This document shows, one piece after another, positions 48,912-58,799 of a DNA stretch of 64,000 nt. The translations under genes were made by a program, and so were the position numbers. How positions within the stretch are numbered: the stretch's first letter is position 1; each line of letters starts with the position of its first letter. The notes under the pieces were generated by a model. It ran no database searches, was not told where the DNA came from, and was given only the letters and a program-made list of their open reading frames with translations. The stretch covers positions 96,959,470 through 97,023,469 of the forward strand of contig CM060175.1 in NCBI GenBank assembly GCA_030549775.1. The letters run 5' to 3'. This DNA is from Tamarix chinensis (taxonomy: Eukaryota; Streptophyta; Magnoliopsida; Caryophyllales; Tamaricaceae).

Positions 48912-49740
48912 TATGGATCCGTTCATAGCTCAGCTATTATAAGACTATATGAGGCTGTTAGAAATTGAAGTGTGATGCGATCGAATCTTACCCGAGCTGG
49001 GTCATGTGACACTCGGAAGTCTTTTGTCACTAAAACACATTTACCAAATATTATACGGATGGGATGATAAAAGCCGTAGAGGCAACTTCTGAAAAAGGCT
49101 TGAAGTTGACCGCCCATGTTATTATCCAATTATTATTGTAGCCTCGGAAGGAATCCAAAATGGGCCCACATTCCAAATCATACCCTTGAGTAAGAGTCTA
49201 GAATTAGAGAAGTTGATTACAGAAGAAGGAAAAAGATGAGAGATTCCCAACGGAATTGGTACATTTAATATTAGGTGTGTCTCCGTGAATATTTAATATA
49301 GTTATAGTATAATTTTAATATAGAATTTTATTGTATTTTTTATAATTATAAATATAATAAGATTAATTATAAGTATATAATAACAATACATTATAATTTT
49401 ATTAAAAATATGAGTGGGTTGGGTGTACCAGCTCCACCTAATGGATATTTAATTATGCGTTAGAATATATCCTACAAGATATATACTGATATACTAGTAA
49501 CCTGAAGATGTACCATTACTAAAAAAATTTATTTATAACATATATTACGAAAGATTAATGAAAAAAATACATAATTATTATTTTTATCCAAAATAATTAC
49601 TTATGTAGGTAAAATATTCAAATGGTCAAATAATCACCAATATTTTACATAATACACAGCCCCTTTTTAACTAAGATACTCCTATGTTTTTCACAAATAT
49701 ATCTTGTTAGATACATTAGAGTTTGTCCGCTTAGTCCGCC
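48910..49740. other. Upstream region of the small membrane-protein gene
   Basis: AT-rich. A minus frame at 49129-48923 has no recognised domain. A TATA-like AAATATATCTT occurs at about 49695-49705, roughly 280 bp before the chosen ATG at 49980; use as a promoter is inference. Confidence 0.35.
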
Positions 49741-49979
49741 TAATATTTTTTTCGGAAAAGAGCTTTAACCCTACGCGACGCAACAGCATCCTGTCTGTAA
49801 TTATGTAACCGTTGGTTGGTTGTTGCCGGAACGTGATAGGTTTAGGTTATCGTCTTCATAAACTATATTCTCCTCTTCATCTGCTTCCCGTCCCCTCTAA
49901 TTTCCAATTCTCAGATCAGCACTCACCACCACTCACCACAGATCATCACACAACAGGGACAGTGAGAGAGGAATCGAAG

Positions 49980-50261
49980 ATGTGTTGTTGCTGCGGAGGA
50001 AAAGTGTGCATGCTATGCACATGTCTGATAGTGGTCGTGGTTGTTATCGGTCTTCTTTTTGGATTCGGAGTATTTACGCATGGTTTTCATAAATTGAAGA
50101 ATTCTGTTAATCTATCATGTGATCCTGTCGCTCTTTCTGGCGGTGAGATCAATAATACTGCCGGATTTAATGGTACCCCTGCCGTTTCTTGTTTTTCATC
50201 TCACCGTCGGCCGTTTCTGGGTTTTGATTCTTCTCCTATTTCTCCTTCTCCGCACTTCTAG
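49980..50261 (+). CDS. Small Cys-rich single-pass membrane protein (93 aa), candidate intact gene
   Basis: The ATG at 49980 follows a pyrimidine-rich leader. The N-terminus MCCCCGGKVCMLCTCL is Cys-rich and is followed directly by a hydrophobic segment (IVVVVVIGLLFGFGVF, residues about 17-32), then a basic HGFHKLKNSV stretch. This looks like a signal-anchor or acylated membrane protein; the Cys cluster could be palmitoylated (inference). The frame is open upstream to 49812 but without an ATG, so 49980 is preferred. At about 50142 GCGGTGAGATC is a strong splice-donor match, so the last 40 residues may be intron and the protein may end in another exon I could not find. I do not recognise the family. 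Local composition is less AT-rich than its surroundings, unlike the transposons. Confidence 0.55.
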   Translation: MCCCCGGKVCMLCTCLIVVVVVIGLLFGFGVFTHGFHKLKNSVNLSCDPVALSGGEINNTAGFNGTPAVSCFSSHRRPFLGFDSSPISPSPHF

Positions 50262-50299
50262 ATTCTGGAGCCTTGTGTGGAGTAGTTTTGATATATATG

Positions 50300-50655
50300 T
50301 ATGACCATCGTTGACTTAAATTTTAGTACTGTATCTACAATGGCCGATTAGGAATATGTGATTGAGATCAGAGAATCTCGATCTGCTTTTTTTTTTAATT
50401 ATTATTATTATTATTATTGATTGACTGCCATGTATCATGTGAATCTTCTCTAATGCTAATTCGCTCTATATATTCGCCATCTAAGGTGATTGTGATACGG
50501 AAGCCGTTGTCTGGGGTTGAACAATTCTATGATTATGACCTGTAATTAGGACTATTATCTTATATATCTCTTCCGCAAGTCTGTTAGAAAATGCTAACTT
50601 ATAAAGCAGTAGCTGTACTGTGTCCATAAACTCATAGCTATAGGAGTATATCTTC
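50300..50655. other. 3' region of the small gene, no further exon recognised
   Basis: Contains a poly-T run followed by (TTA)n at about 50389-50418. A second exon or the 3' UTR of the upstream gene could lie here. Confidence 0.35.
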
Positions 50656-50659
50656 CAGG

Positions 50660-51207
50660 CGTACGCTAAAGTTGGATGTAAAAAAGGCTTATGACACTGT
50701 AGAGGGAGTACTTGGAGCAAGTATAACATGGCTACGGGTTTTAACTTTTAACTAGTGTACTACGCTTTGTAAAATTGCTGATGGCGTGTGTGTGAAAACT
50801 GTATCATTCTCACAGGTTAGTAATGTATCGTTGACAAATTCTTTCAATCGGAGGATTTAATTGAGACAGGGGATCTCCTCTCAGCCTGCTTATTCAGTTA
50901 TTTGTGAGAGCCACCAACTATTTTATTAGAATGTTGAAGTTGTCGTAGAAGGATATGGCATTTGATAAGCACTCAAAACATAAATGTATCCTTGATAGAC
51001 ATGCTATTTTTTAGTCGTGTTGGTGAATCTTCTATACAGACCCTAATGACTACCATCAGCCTCTCACCAAGTTCTCATAGCTCTCTAAATAAGAGGTAAA
51101 AGACAAGTAGCATGCTTGTTTTGGAGGTGTTGCAATATAATAAAAGGAGTACTTTCTCTGGGTACTATGATTCCAAGAAGGGTAGCGACCACTGTAGTAT
51201 CTGAGAG
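50660..51207 (+). pseudogene. LINE reverse-transcriptase fragment
   Basis: Plus-strand translation gives KLDVKKAYDTVEG (about 50670), corresponding to the K.D..KAYD.V.W motif, and after about 180 bp of diverged sequence LRQGISSQPAYSVIC, corresponding to RG.RQGDPLSPYLF..C of LINE reverse transcriptases. The catalytic FADD box is not recognisable. It ends at the copia LTR boundary at 51208, so copia probably inserted into or next to it. Frameshifted and non-functional. Confidence 0.6.
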
Positions 51208-51832
51208 TGTTGAGGATGACCCTATGATCATATATAACAATTATAAGGAATTGTAAAAGTAAATTACAACTACAATAATGAAGGTTTAGTAGAGGAAGAA
51301 ATTAGATAATTTTTATTGAGTATGAAGAATGGGAGAAAATGGGAGCTTGCACACTTATTATAAATGGTCGATATGAATGTCTTTTATACCATCCCTCATC
51401 CTTGGCCAAATACTCAACCATATTCGCTAAGTTTAATACAACTTTCTACCTAACATCTATCAGAAGAAAAGGAAGCATATAATTTAACATCTAATGATTG
51501 TCCTTATGAGTTAACCACTCATGTACGTACCGTCTTCACGTTTTTTGTTAAGGGCGTAACATCTTCATGTCCACGTCTTCTATGTCAAGCCGTCCTAGAT
51601 GAAAAGTTTCCCTCGGCCTTGACTTGGTTGAACTTTTCTCAAGTCTGGTCTTTAATTAATGTCCTTGTCTAGTTGACACCCCCTTATGTGGCTAATGCCC
51701 TTGCTTGGTCATCGCCTTTGTATGGCTGACGCCTTTGTCTGAAAGACTTTGACTTTGGCCAATGGACTTTACTCTAGCCTTATGTCTCAGCATTGGTCCT
51801 AATAACACTTTCAATATCAAGGAACCCCAACA
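51208..51832 (-). repeat. 3' LTR of the copia element
   Basis: The plus strand starts TGTTGAGGATGACCC and ends AGGAACCCCAACA. Aligns along its whole length with 57514-58241, sharing for example TTTTATTGAGTATGAA and TTGGTTGAACT.TTCTCAAGT. Confidence 0.9.
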
Positions 51833-51839
51833 ATTCTTC

Positions 51840-52653
51840 CATTTTAAAGGCATGGGAATAATCCTTTTCTTCTCTATTGAGAAGCGTTATGCACCATGCT
51901 CAACCCAAATTCAGTGCAACATAGGTCATGCTTATTTTTGGACAATAGCTTTATAAGTATATCTGACCCATTCTCATTGGATCTTAAGTGGAAGTTGGTA
52001 TTCTTACTAACATGGACAATGTTATGTAAATCACTGAGTACCACAAACTTGTTTAGCCTCAAGCTGATCTCTCTAAACAACCCTTCCTCCACAACATCCC
52101 CTTGCACCTCTCGATAATGGTTATGTACTTTGTCTCGATAGTAAACAAAGCTAAACACTTTTGCAACTAGGACTACCATGAGAAAAATCCTTTACAAAAG
52201 GTAAATAAGAATTATGATGTTAATTGCTTTGTATCTACCCCTCTCTCCATATACGAGTCAATATAGCCAACCAAAATTAACTCATCCGTACCGAAACAGT
52301 CTCATTTTGGTTATCCCTTGTAGATATTTTAATATCTACTTCACTGACTCCCAATAATCTTTATTGGGGTTGGATATAAACCAATTAATTTCACTGATGA
52401 CAAATACAATGTTAGGTTTTATACACACAATTGCATATATCAGGCTCCCAATAGCTGATGTATATGGGATTTCACTCATATTCTTTATGTTCTCGTCATC
52501 CTTAGGAGATGAGACCTTGCTCACCCTAAACTGAAGGGTAAAGGGACAACTTGCATGGCTTGGTCCATATTGAATCTTGAGTATATTATCTATGTAATCC
52601 TCTTGAGATAACCACAACTTGGTTGACCTCAGTCGTGTGTGATGTTTATGCAT
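51840..52653 (-). pseudogene. Copia RT end and RNase H region (pseudogene)
   Basis: From 52653 downwards: TRLRSTKLWLSQEDYIDNIL, then YTSAIGSLIYAIVC, KPNIVFVISEINWFISNP and YWESVK, the conserved region between copia reverse transcriptase and RNase H. The following RNase H (52330-51874) is strongly decayed; only a VVLSDLHNIVHVSKN-like tail is recognisable. The last bases before the LTR (AAAATGGAAGAAT on the minus strand) sit where a polypurine tract belongs. Confidence 0.8.
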
Positions 52654-53264
52654 AGGATATGCTTGGCATGACCCAAGTCTTTTATTTCAAAAGACTTAGT
52701 CAAATACTCTTTCAACTTTGAAATCTATTGTCGATACTAGCCTACAATCAACATATTGTCCATATATAGAAGTAGAAGGATGAAATTACTAGCCTACACC
52801 TGTCAAGCCATAAATGACTCAAATTTCATGTGCTACTACCTCGACGCCTACTTCAATCTATACAAGCTCTTCACTAATTTTCACACCATATCTTCTCTGC
52901 CCTTGACCTTATACCCCTCTTGTTGTTCAATGTATAAATCCTCCTTGAGTTCATCGTGTAGGAAAGTTTTATTGATGTAAAGTTGCTCCACCTCTAAATC
53001 TAAAGTAGTAGCTTATACCAAAATTATATGTATGGATGCCATCTTTACTATTAGAGTAAAAATCTCATCATAGCCAACCTTCTATCTCTGGCTAAATCCC
53101 TTGACCACCAACCTTGCCTTGTGCCTCAACTTGATTATGTCTTCCTCATGCTTAATTTTGAATACTAACTTGTTCCTTAGGACCTTCCTCCCCTTTAACC
53201 TTTGCACAAGCTTGTAAGTATTGTTCTTTGGAAGAAGATTCATCTCTTTCTTTATTGAAACCAA
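52654..53264 (-). pseudogene. Copia reverse-transcriptase core (pseudogene)
   Basis: Starts MVSIKKEMNLLPKNNTYKLV and LVFKIKHEEDIIKLRHKARL, VVKGFSQR, the standard beginning of copia RT. The catalytic YVDD box is found at about 52755-52766 as YMDN within FILLLLYMDNMLIVG, so one essential Asp is replaced by Asn. Frameshifts lie between these segments. Confidence 0.85.
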
Positions 53265-53599
53265 CCACTTCTCTTTGTGAGTATCATCGAGGGCCTCATC
53301 ATGGCATAAAGGCTCTCTATCTTATAAGAGTAACACGTAGTCCATGATAGGGTACTTGCCGGTCAATTTTGGCCCTCTAGTGGATCATTACACCTCCTGT
53401 AGAGTTTCAGGTGCATCAGATTGTTAGGGTTGCACTAGCTTGAGATCACAATCTTCATAACTCACTCCCTTAGCATGATGATTTGCCATCTTTTCATATG
53501 AATAGGATTGTGCCTTGGCCACCACTCTTAGTCAAGCCACCTGCCTTGGAATCATCACTAGATTTCACTATGTTATTGATGTAGGTCTTTAATCTTCCA

Positions 53600-54420
53600 T
53601 ATTCTATAAAGTCTTCAATGTTCTAGTCTTCAAATAACACAACATCCTCTTCATATAACCTTCTTTAAACTAGGTCGTACAACTTGTAGCCAAACTTCTC
53701 TTTACTATTCAATGAACATACACCAATGGGCCTTTTTATCTAGCTTTTCCTCTTGCTCCTTGATACGTGTGAACAAATGCATGACAACCAAAAACCCTAA
53801 GATGTTTAAAGTTCACATCTCTACCAAACCATACTCCATTAGCCACATCGTCATTTAGAAGACTTGATAAAGATAAGTTGATGAGGTGGCATGTTGTCGG
53901 TAAATATTCTCCCCACAATGACTTTGGAAGCTTGACATGTGAGAGTAATCACCTTACCTTCTCCATCAATGTGAAGTTCATCTGTGCCTCCACGCCATTA
54001 TGTCGAGGGGTTTTATGAATGGTCTACTCATGTTGACATCCATGAGCCTTACAATATTTGTCAAATAGGCCAAGTTATTACGTTGGCTGCATGCATAAAC
54101 TTTAACTTCATTTCAGTCTCACATTCAATCTTAGCATGAAAGACATTAAAGTTGAGCCACACTTGATCCTTGGTCTTCGTGGGATATAATTAGAGCTTTC
54201 TGGAAAATTTGTTGATGAACATCACAAAGTATGATGATCTACCCAATGGATTCACCCTCATCGAACCATATACATCTAAGAAGACCTAATCTACTTCCTC
54301 CTTATCTCAAACACTAGCTTCCTAAACAAAAGTGCTTTAGCTCAATTCGATCCAACTCCTTATGACAAAATTTCACCACTTTACGGAACTATCAGTCCAT
54401 AAAAAAGCTCTCTGTGTTTT
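53600..54420 (-). pseudogene. Copia integrase (pseudogene)
   Basis: Minus-strand order: MRVNPLGRSSYFVMFINKFS (one frame change away from a LLRCIW segment), TKDQVWLNFNVFHAKIECET, a decayed TDNGGEY region, FDKYCKAHG, TPRHNGVEAQMN, MEKVR.LLSHVKLPKSLWGE (about 53970-53910), then YLPTTCHLINLSLSSLL and FKHLRVFGCHAFVH. The second catalytic Asp region is destroyed. The order matches Tnt1-type integrases. Confidence 0.8.
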
Positions 54421-55035
54421 AGAGGTGTATCCCCACTAGTACGAAATGATATTCTCCACTTTATGAAGTTTTTACGAGTCTCTCTTCCATTTAAGAACTT
54501 GGGGATACTGGTGGCAAACATACATTTGAATGCTCATCATATAGCCATTCTCACTGATAAAGACCTCCATTGTAGGAATCATTGGGCTACCAAGCTACTT
54601 ACTTATGTAGGCGGTTGCAGTTGTTGAAGTTAGTTATCTTTGGCATCTAAATGTATTGAAGTTAGGTCTTCTTACTACCTAAAAAGATTTTGTCCCATGT
54701 AACACCATACAAAGTTGAAAAACCCTAGTAGCTTGGACTACTACTACTTACCAAAGAATTAGGGGGACTTGATATCATAGACATTGGTGTATGGAATGAG
54801 GTAACACTTTGTAAACACCTATAAAACTTGGCTAGATTCATCAAAAGTGGTTCGATATGGGATATGGAGATACTAGTGGTTGCATTGTGGCCCTTGAAGT
54901 GCATATTAAGTTGAAGAACCAAACTCTTACCTTGATTTTCCAATTTCCCACAATAATCATATTATAGTATCAAGTAAGCCTATGATTATTTGAGACATAG
55001 AAGACCAAAATAAGGTTAGTGGAAAACCATATGGG
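54421..55035. other. Unassigned internal copia sequence
   Basis: Lies between the integrase and the LINE 3' end. The minus frame 54943-54725 (MENQGKSLVLQLNMHFKGHN) could not be matched to a copia domain. On the plus strand near 54625 YLWHLNVLKLG resembles a GAG-pre-integrase LWH box, hinting at a fragment of a second, oppositely oriented copia copy. Confidence 0.35.
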
Positions 55036-55039
55036 AAAA

Positions 55040-55582
55040 CCCTATAACCTCTAGCCATTAATTCATTGCATAGCTAGCTGCATGGAGGCTTTTAGCTATT
55101 AAAGATAGGCTTAGCAGGTGCACTCCTTTGATGGACCAAAAATGCACATTTTGTCAAGACTAGGAGTCCATATACGATTTTTTTGTGCAATGCTCAATCA
55201 TGGGTAGAGCAGTCCACACAATGCCCCATACCATGAGGACAAAAAGGGCGTCACTTGACCGTCATACATTGACAAGGACCTTCGCTCACATGCAGGAGCA
55301 ATTGAGATGTGGAATGTACATCTTGAGATGACTATTCATCACTTGCATTTATTAGATATAGAGGACGAGGAATAATTTAGTCTTTAATAATGATACTTGT
55401 AATTGGAAAATAATAATTAAGATTATTGGCACTAGTATAGCTCGTAGGTGCATATATGGCCATAGAATGACTAAGTATGGTTAGATACATTCATCTTATG
55501 GATGAATTTTAGTCGTGTTGTTGTAATGTTTCCTAAATTCAATCAATAAAAGCTTATTCTTTTTCGTTTTTTAAAAAAAAAG
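55040..55582 (+). mobile_element. LINE 3' end inserted in copia
   Basis: Plus-strand translation reads WRLLAIKDRLSRCTPLMDQ, KCTFCQD.ESIYDFFVQC and MRTKRASLDRHTLTRTFAHM. This is the C-terminal zinc-finger region (zf-RVT type) of plant LINE polyproteins. The sequence continues through AATAAAAGC to a poly-A run at 55573-55581, a typical LINE 3' end. The 5' boundary and TSD are unclear. It is 5'-truncated, as is usual for LINE copies. Confidence 0.7.
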
Positions 55583-55788
55583 TTCCTTAACTCTGCTTAC
55601 CCAAAACATAGTGGGTGTATTCGCTAACTTGCCCCCCTCGGACCTCAAGATAGAGTGCCTTGGATATTGAGAACTTTCACATCCTTCTCCCTCATGTGGA
55701 TACTTCTATGATGTCATACATTATATGAATCTCCCACAAAGTTCACCTTAGACAACCGACACAACTTTGTCTGAGTCTGATATAGCGA
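55583..55788 (-). pseudogene. Copia GAG-pre-integrase fragment
   Basis: The minus strand reads HMREKDVKVLNIQGTLS, which matches the LGHMSEKGMKVL...G.L segment that precedes copia integrase. Bounded by the LINE poly-A on one side and the hAT MITE on the other. Confidence 0.55.
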
Positions 55789-55796
55789 GCAACACT

Positions 55797-56334
55797 TAAG
55801 GATGGCAATTTTCCCCGCGGGTTCGGGGCCCCGTCGGGGATTCCCCGTTCGGGTTCGGATTCGGGGAGAGAATTCGGGGATCGGGTTCGGGTTCGGGGAT
55901 TCTTAACGGGGATTTTTTCGGGGACGGGGCGGGGACGGGTTTGGGGTCCCCATCCCCGAACCCGCCCCGAAATTTTTTATATATATATTTTTATATAATT
56001 ATATATATATAATATATATAAATTTTTTTATAGAATATAAATTAAAAATATAATATAAAAAAATAGTTTGAGGACCGGAGATGATATCGGGGATCGGGTA
56101 TAAAGTCGGGTTTCGGGGATCGGGTCGAGTTTTATGAACGGAGAATAAATCGGGGATTAAAAATAGATCGGGGATCGGGTCGGGTATGGGGACTTGATCC
56201 CCGCGGGGATCGGGTCGGGGAATCCCCGATAAAAAAATATCGGGGATCGGGTCGGGTTCGGGGATTATTTTCCTTATCGGGTTCGGGGATGGGGATGGGG
56301 TCCCCGTCCCCGACCCGCCCCGTTGCCATCCCTA
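55797..56334. mobile_element. GC-rich hAT-type MITE (538 bp), perfect 8-bp TSD
   Basis: Terminal inverted repeat TAAGGATGGCAA (left) and TAGGGATGGCAA (right, reverse complement). GCAACACT flanks both sides (55789-55796 and 56335-56342). The 8-bp TSD and TAGGGATG-type end fit hAT elements. Both arms consist of repeats of GGGGATCGGGTCGGGTTCGG around an AT-rich centre (55973-56070). No coding capacity: the minus frame 56341-56132 is a Pro/Asp/Arg repeat string. Confidence 0.9.
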
Positions 56335-56342
56335 GCAACACT

Positions 56343-56732
56343 TGCTACCCTTAGCCATTATGAATGACCCCTTTATCAACTTTCATGAATATCTTTTGAA
56401 TTGACTCATGTAGCCTTTGATGTTGAGCTTTTCAACTAAGATTATATTCATCCTCACACTTTCTCGAGTTGCAAACTACAATCCATTATTGTCTTTAATT
56501 GTATACTCCTTATACTAATTATCCTTGAGATACCATCATTACCCATCTGCACTTCACCAAAGTTTTCGGATGTGTAGGAGGATAAGTACTCTTTATATAT
56601 GGTGACATGATGGGATGCACCAGTATCCACTACCCAGTTGGCATTTGCACATGAAGTGTTTGTGTAATCATTAAGATGCTCTGAGATAACTAACAATACA
56701 TTGTTAGCGATGACTATTGTCTCCTTATCCAT
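56343..56732 (-). pseudogene. Copia protease region (pseudogene)
   Basis: Minus strand: NANWVVDTGASHHVT contains the aspartic-protease DTG-type active site (WVVDTGAS), followed by YLSSYTSENFGEVQMGNDG and SIQLKTIMDCSLQLEKV. The frame then breaks up near the hAT insertion. Confidence 0.85.
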
Positions 56733-56759
56733 CTTGCACTTCCACTACACTCTTCTTTA

Positions 56760-57487
56760 ATTTTCAATAATACTTCTTCTAATGGTTGAGCTTCCCACAA
56801 TAGAAGCAAGACTTGTCCTACTTTGAGTTACTTAGTCTACTTTTAGACATCTCCTTATGTTTTATGTCCTTAGATATCCCCCAGCCTACCACTATTGATT
56901 CAAACTTTCATGACGAGGCCACACTGCGTCCTATTATCATCTATTATCCTCAATTGATGTAATTGTGAGCTTTCCACTCGGGGTGGAATTTTTGAGAGGC
57001 ATACAAAGAGTCTCCTAGATATTTGGTAAAGAATTTAGGACCAATGGAGTTTGAACTTCATCCTTAAACACTATCTCCATATTCTTCAATTGATTGATTA
57101 TGTTCTGGAGCTCATTTAGGTGTGTTACAATAGGATCTTCATCATCATACTTCAATTTATACAACTTCCTCATGAGTTGTACTTTGTTTTCAATGATTTT
57201 ATTTGCATAAACCGAATGCAACTTGGATCACACTCTACATGTCATGATTTTTCCCTCAACATAATGGATGGTGATGTCATCTACCTATTGACAAATATAT
57301 CTATAAGCTTTTCTATCGAATTTTTTTTACTCCCCTTCTCTTTCTTTCATGAACTCATGCACGACTCATTCATTCTCAATTGAGTTTGCCAACTCTTTTA
57401 CATAGAGTAGCCCTTCTATCTTGCTCTTCCATGTCCTTTAATTTATACCATTCAACATCACCGTGATTGACTTACCAACTGTCATGA
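56760..57487 (-). pseudogene. Copia gag with zinc knuckle (pseudogene)
   Basis: The ATG at about 57487 gives MTVGKSITVMLNGIN, then RKAYRYIC, SKLHSVYANKIIENKVQLMR, KLYKLKYDDEDPIVTHLNEL and QNIINQLKNMEIVFKDEVQT, LVLNSLP (UBN2-type gag). A zinc knuckle CFYCGKLNH..KKYY near 56815-56775 has lost its last Cys. Several stops precede 57221. Confidence 0.8.
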
Positions 57488-57496
57488 TTATTGTCA

Positions 57497-57511
57497 CAAG
57501 CTTTGATACCA
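57497..57511 (-). promoter_or_regulatory. Primer binding site of the copia element
   Basis: The minus strand reads TGGTATCAAAGCTTG, three bases from the LTR end; initiator Met-tRNA type with one change from TGGTATCAGAGC. Confidence 0.85.
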
Positions 57512-57513
57512 GT

Positions 57514-58241
57514 TATTAGGGATGACCCTCTGATCCTATAACACAATTATAAGGAAATGTAAAATTAAAATTCAAGCTCAATAATGAAGATTTATGGGAT
57601 GCAATGGAGACTTTTATTGAGTATGAAACATGAGAGAAAAATGGGAGATTGCACACTTATTACAAATGGCCATCATGAGGGCCTTTTATACCTTTCCCCA
57701 TTATTGGCCAAACACTCGACTATCAATAGCTGACAAGCTTAGTATAACTTTCTATCTAACATCAATTAGAGTCAGAGGAAGTGTACAAGTTGCCACATTA
57801 TGATTGTCCCTATGAGTTGGCTTCTATCAACTTATAGACTATTATACTGATGAGTGTCAAATCTTTTATATTAAGAAATTTTCTAACCACTCTCATAGTT
57901 TTCATCTTTACTATGTTTGTGTCCATGCCTTCTCATTCAGCTTAGCCAATATTCCAAGTTGTCTTCAATGATAATTTTTTTACCTTAACTTGGTTGAACT
58001 CTTCTCAAGTCCGATCTACTGACTAATCCTATTGGTTGGTCTTTGGCTGACACATTTGTTTGGTTGATGCTCTTTACCTAGTTGATGCCCCTGTCTAGTC
58101 ATCCCCTTTGTCTGGTTTATTCCCTTACCTAGGTTTCCCCTTTGTTTGGTCGGTGCCCTTACTTAGGCAACAAAATTTACTCTAGTATTGTATCTTGGCT
58201 TTGATTTTTAAGATACTTTCCATGTCAAGGAACCCCCAACA
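57514..58241 (-). repeat. 5' LTR of the copia element
   Basis: 728 bp. The minus-strand 5' end TGTTGGGGGTTCC is at 58241 and the decayed 3' end (..CCTAATA) at 57514 next to the PBS. About 100 bp longer than its partner at 51208-51832. Confidence 0.9.
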
Positions 58242-58795
58242 GATTCCCTTTAACCGGTTAATACTACTATTTTAGTGTAAAAGTGTGTTAGAGCAAACTC
58301 TCTATGACACCAAAGATGATTATAACCTAGTTGAATACATTATGCATCGATTTTTCCTAAGGTTTGCTAAAGGTGCCCTGTCAAAAAAGTAATAACTAGC
58401 ATGTGCACAATTGTGTTTGATATATCATGTATGTAACACTCAATATTGCTCTTGGAATACATTAAATTATCCTTTGAAGTTTTGAGTATAGTTATCAGGA
58501 TTGTTTACAAATGCAACTACTCAATAATTTCAATCATGGCAATAGGAGATAGGGTCGATATGATAAGTTCAGAGGAATGAGATGTAATTTTGTGATTAGA
58601 GCTTTATTTGCTTCTTTTGATAATCATAAAATTCATATATGATGTGCCAAAAAATTAGGCACCAAACAAGTAAAGTATAATACACCATTTTTTGTAGACC
58701 TTAATAATAATTTTATTGTAGCTTAATGTGTTATGTAAACTCAATAGAAATAATATATGGATAATATGTGTGGGATGTTTAATTATATATGTTTT
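58242..58795. other. AT-rich sequence, no recognised gene
   Basis: Right flank of the copia element. I see no domain on either strand. Confidence 0.45.
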
Positions 58796-58799
58796 GGTT

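Larger units (their letters stand above)
51208..58241 (-). mobile_element. Ty1/copia retrotransposon, full length but decayed
   Basis: Two LTRs of the same orientation (51208-51832 and 57514-58241), a PBS at 57497-57511 and, in minus-strand order, gag, protease, integrase, reverse transcriptase and RNase H. Length is 7034 bp including a LINE 3' end and a hAT MITE inserted later. The integrase and gag patterns resemble the Tnt1/Tork lineage, judged by eye. Flanks GAGAG (51203-51207) and GATTC (58242-58246) do not form a target duplication. The LTRs differ at roughly one position in five in the parts I compared, so the insertion is old. Confidence 0.9.

Noticed and set aside
48923..49129. 68-aa minus frame before the small gene
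   Set aside because: No domain, no leader or TATA on its strand that I could support; possible by chance.
49812..49979. N-terminal extension of the small membrane protein
   Set aside because: No ATG in the extension; the sequence looks like a pyrimidine-rich 5' leader.
56132..56341. 69-aa minus frame with repeated RPDP
   Set aside because: Translation of the GC-rich repeats of the hAT MITE.
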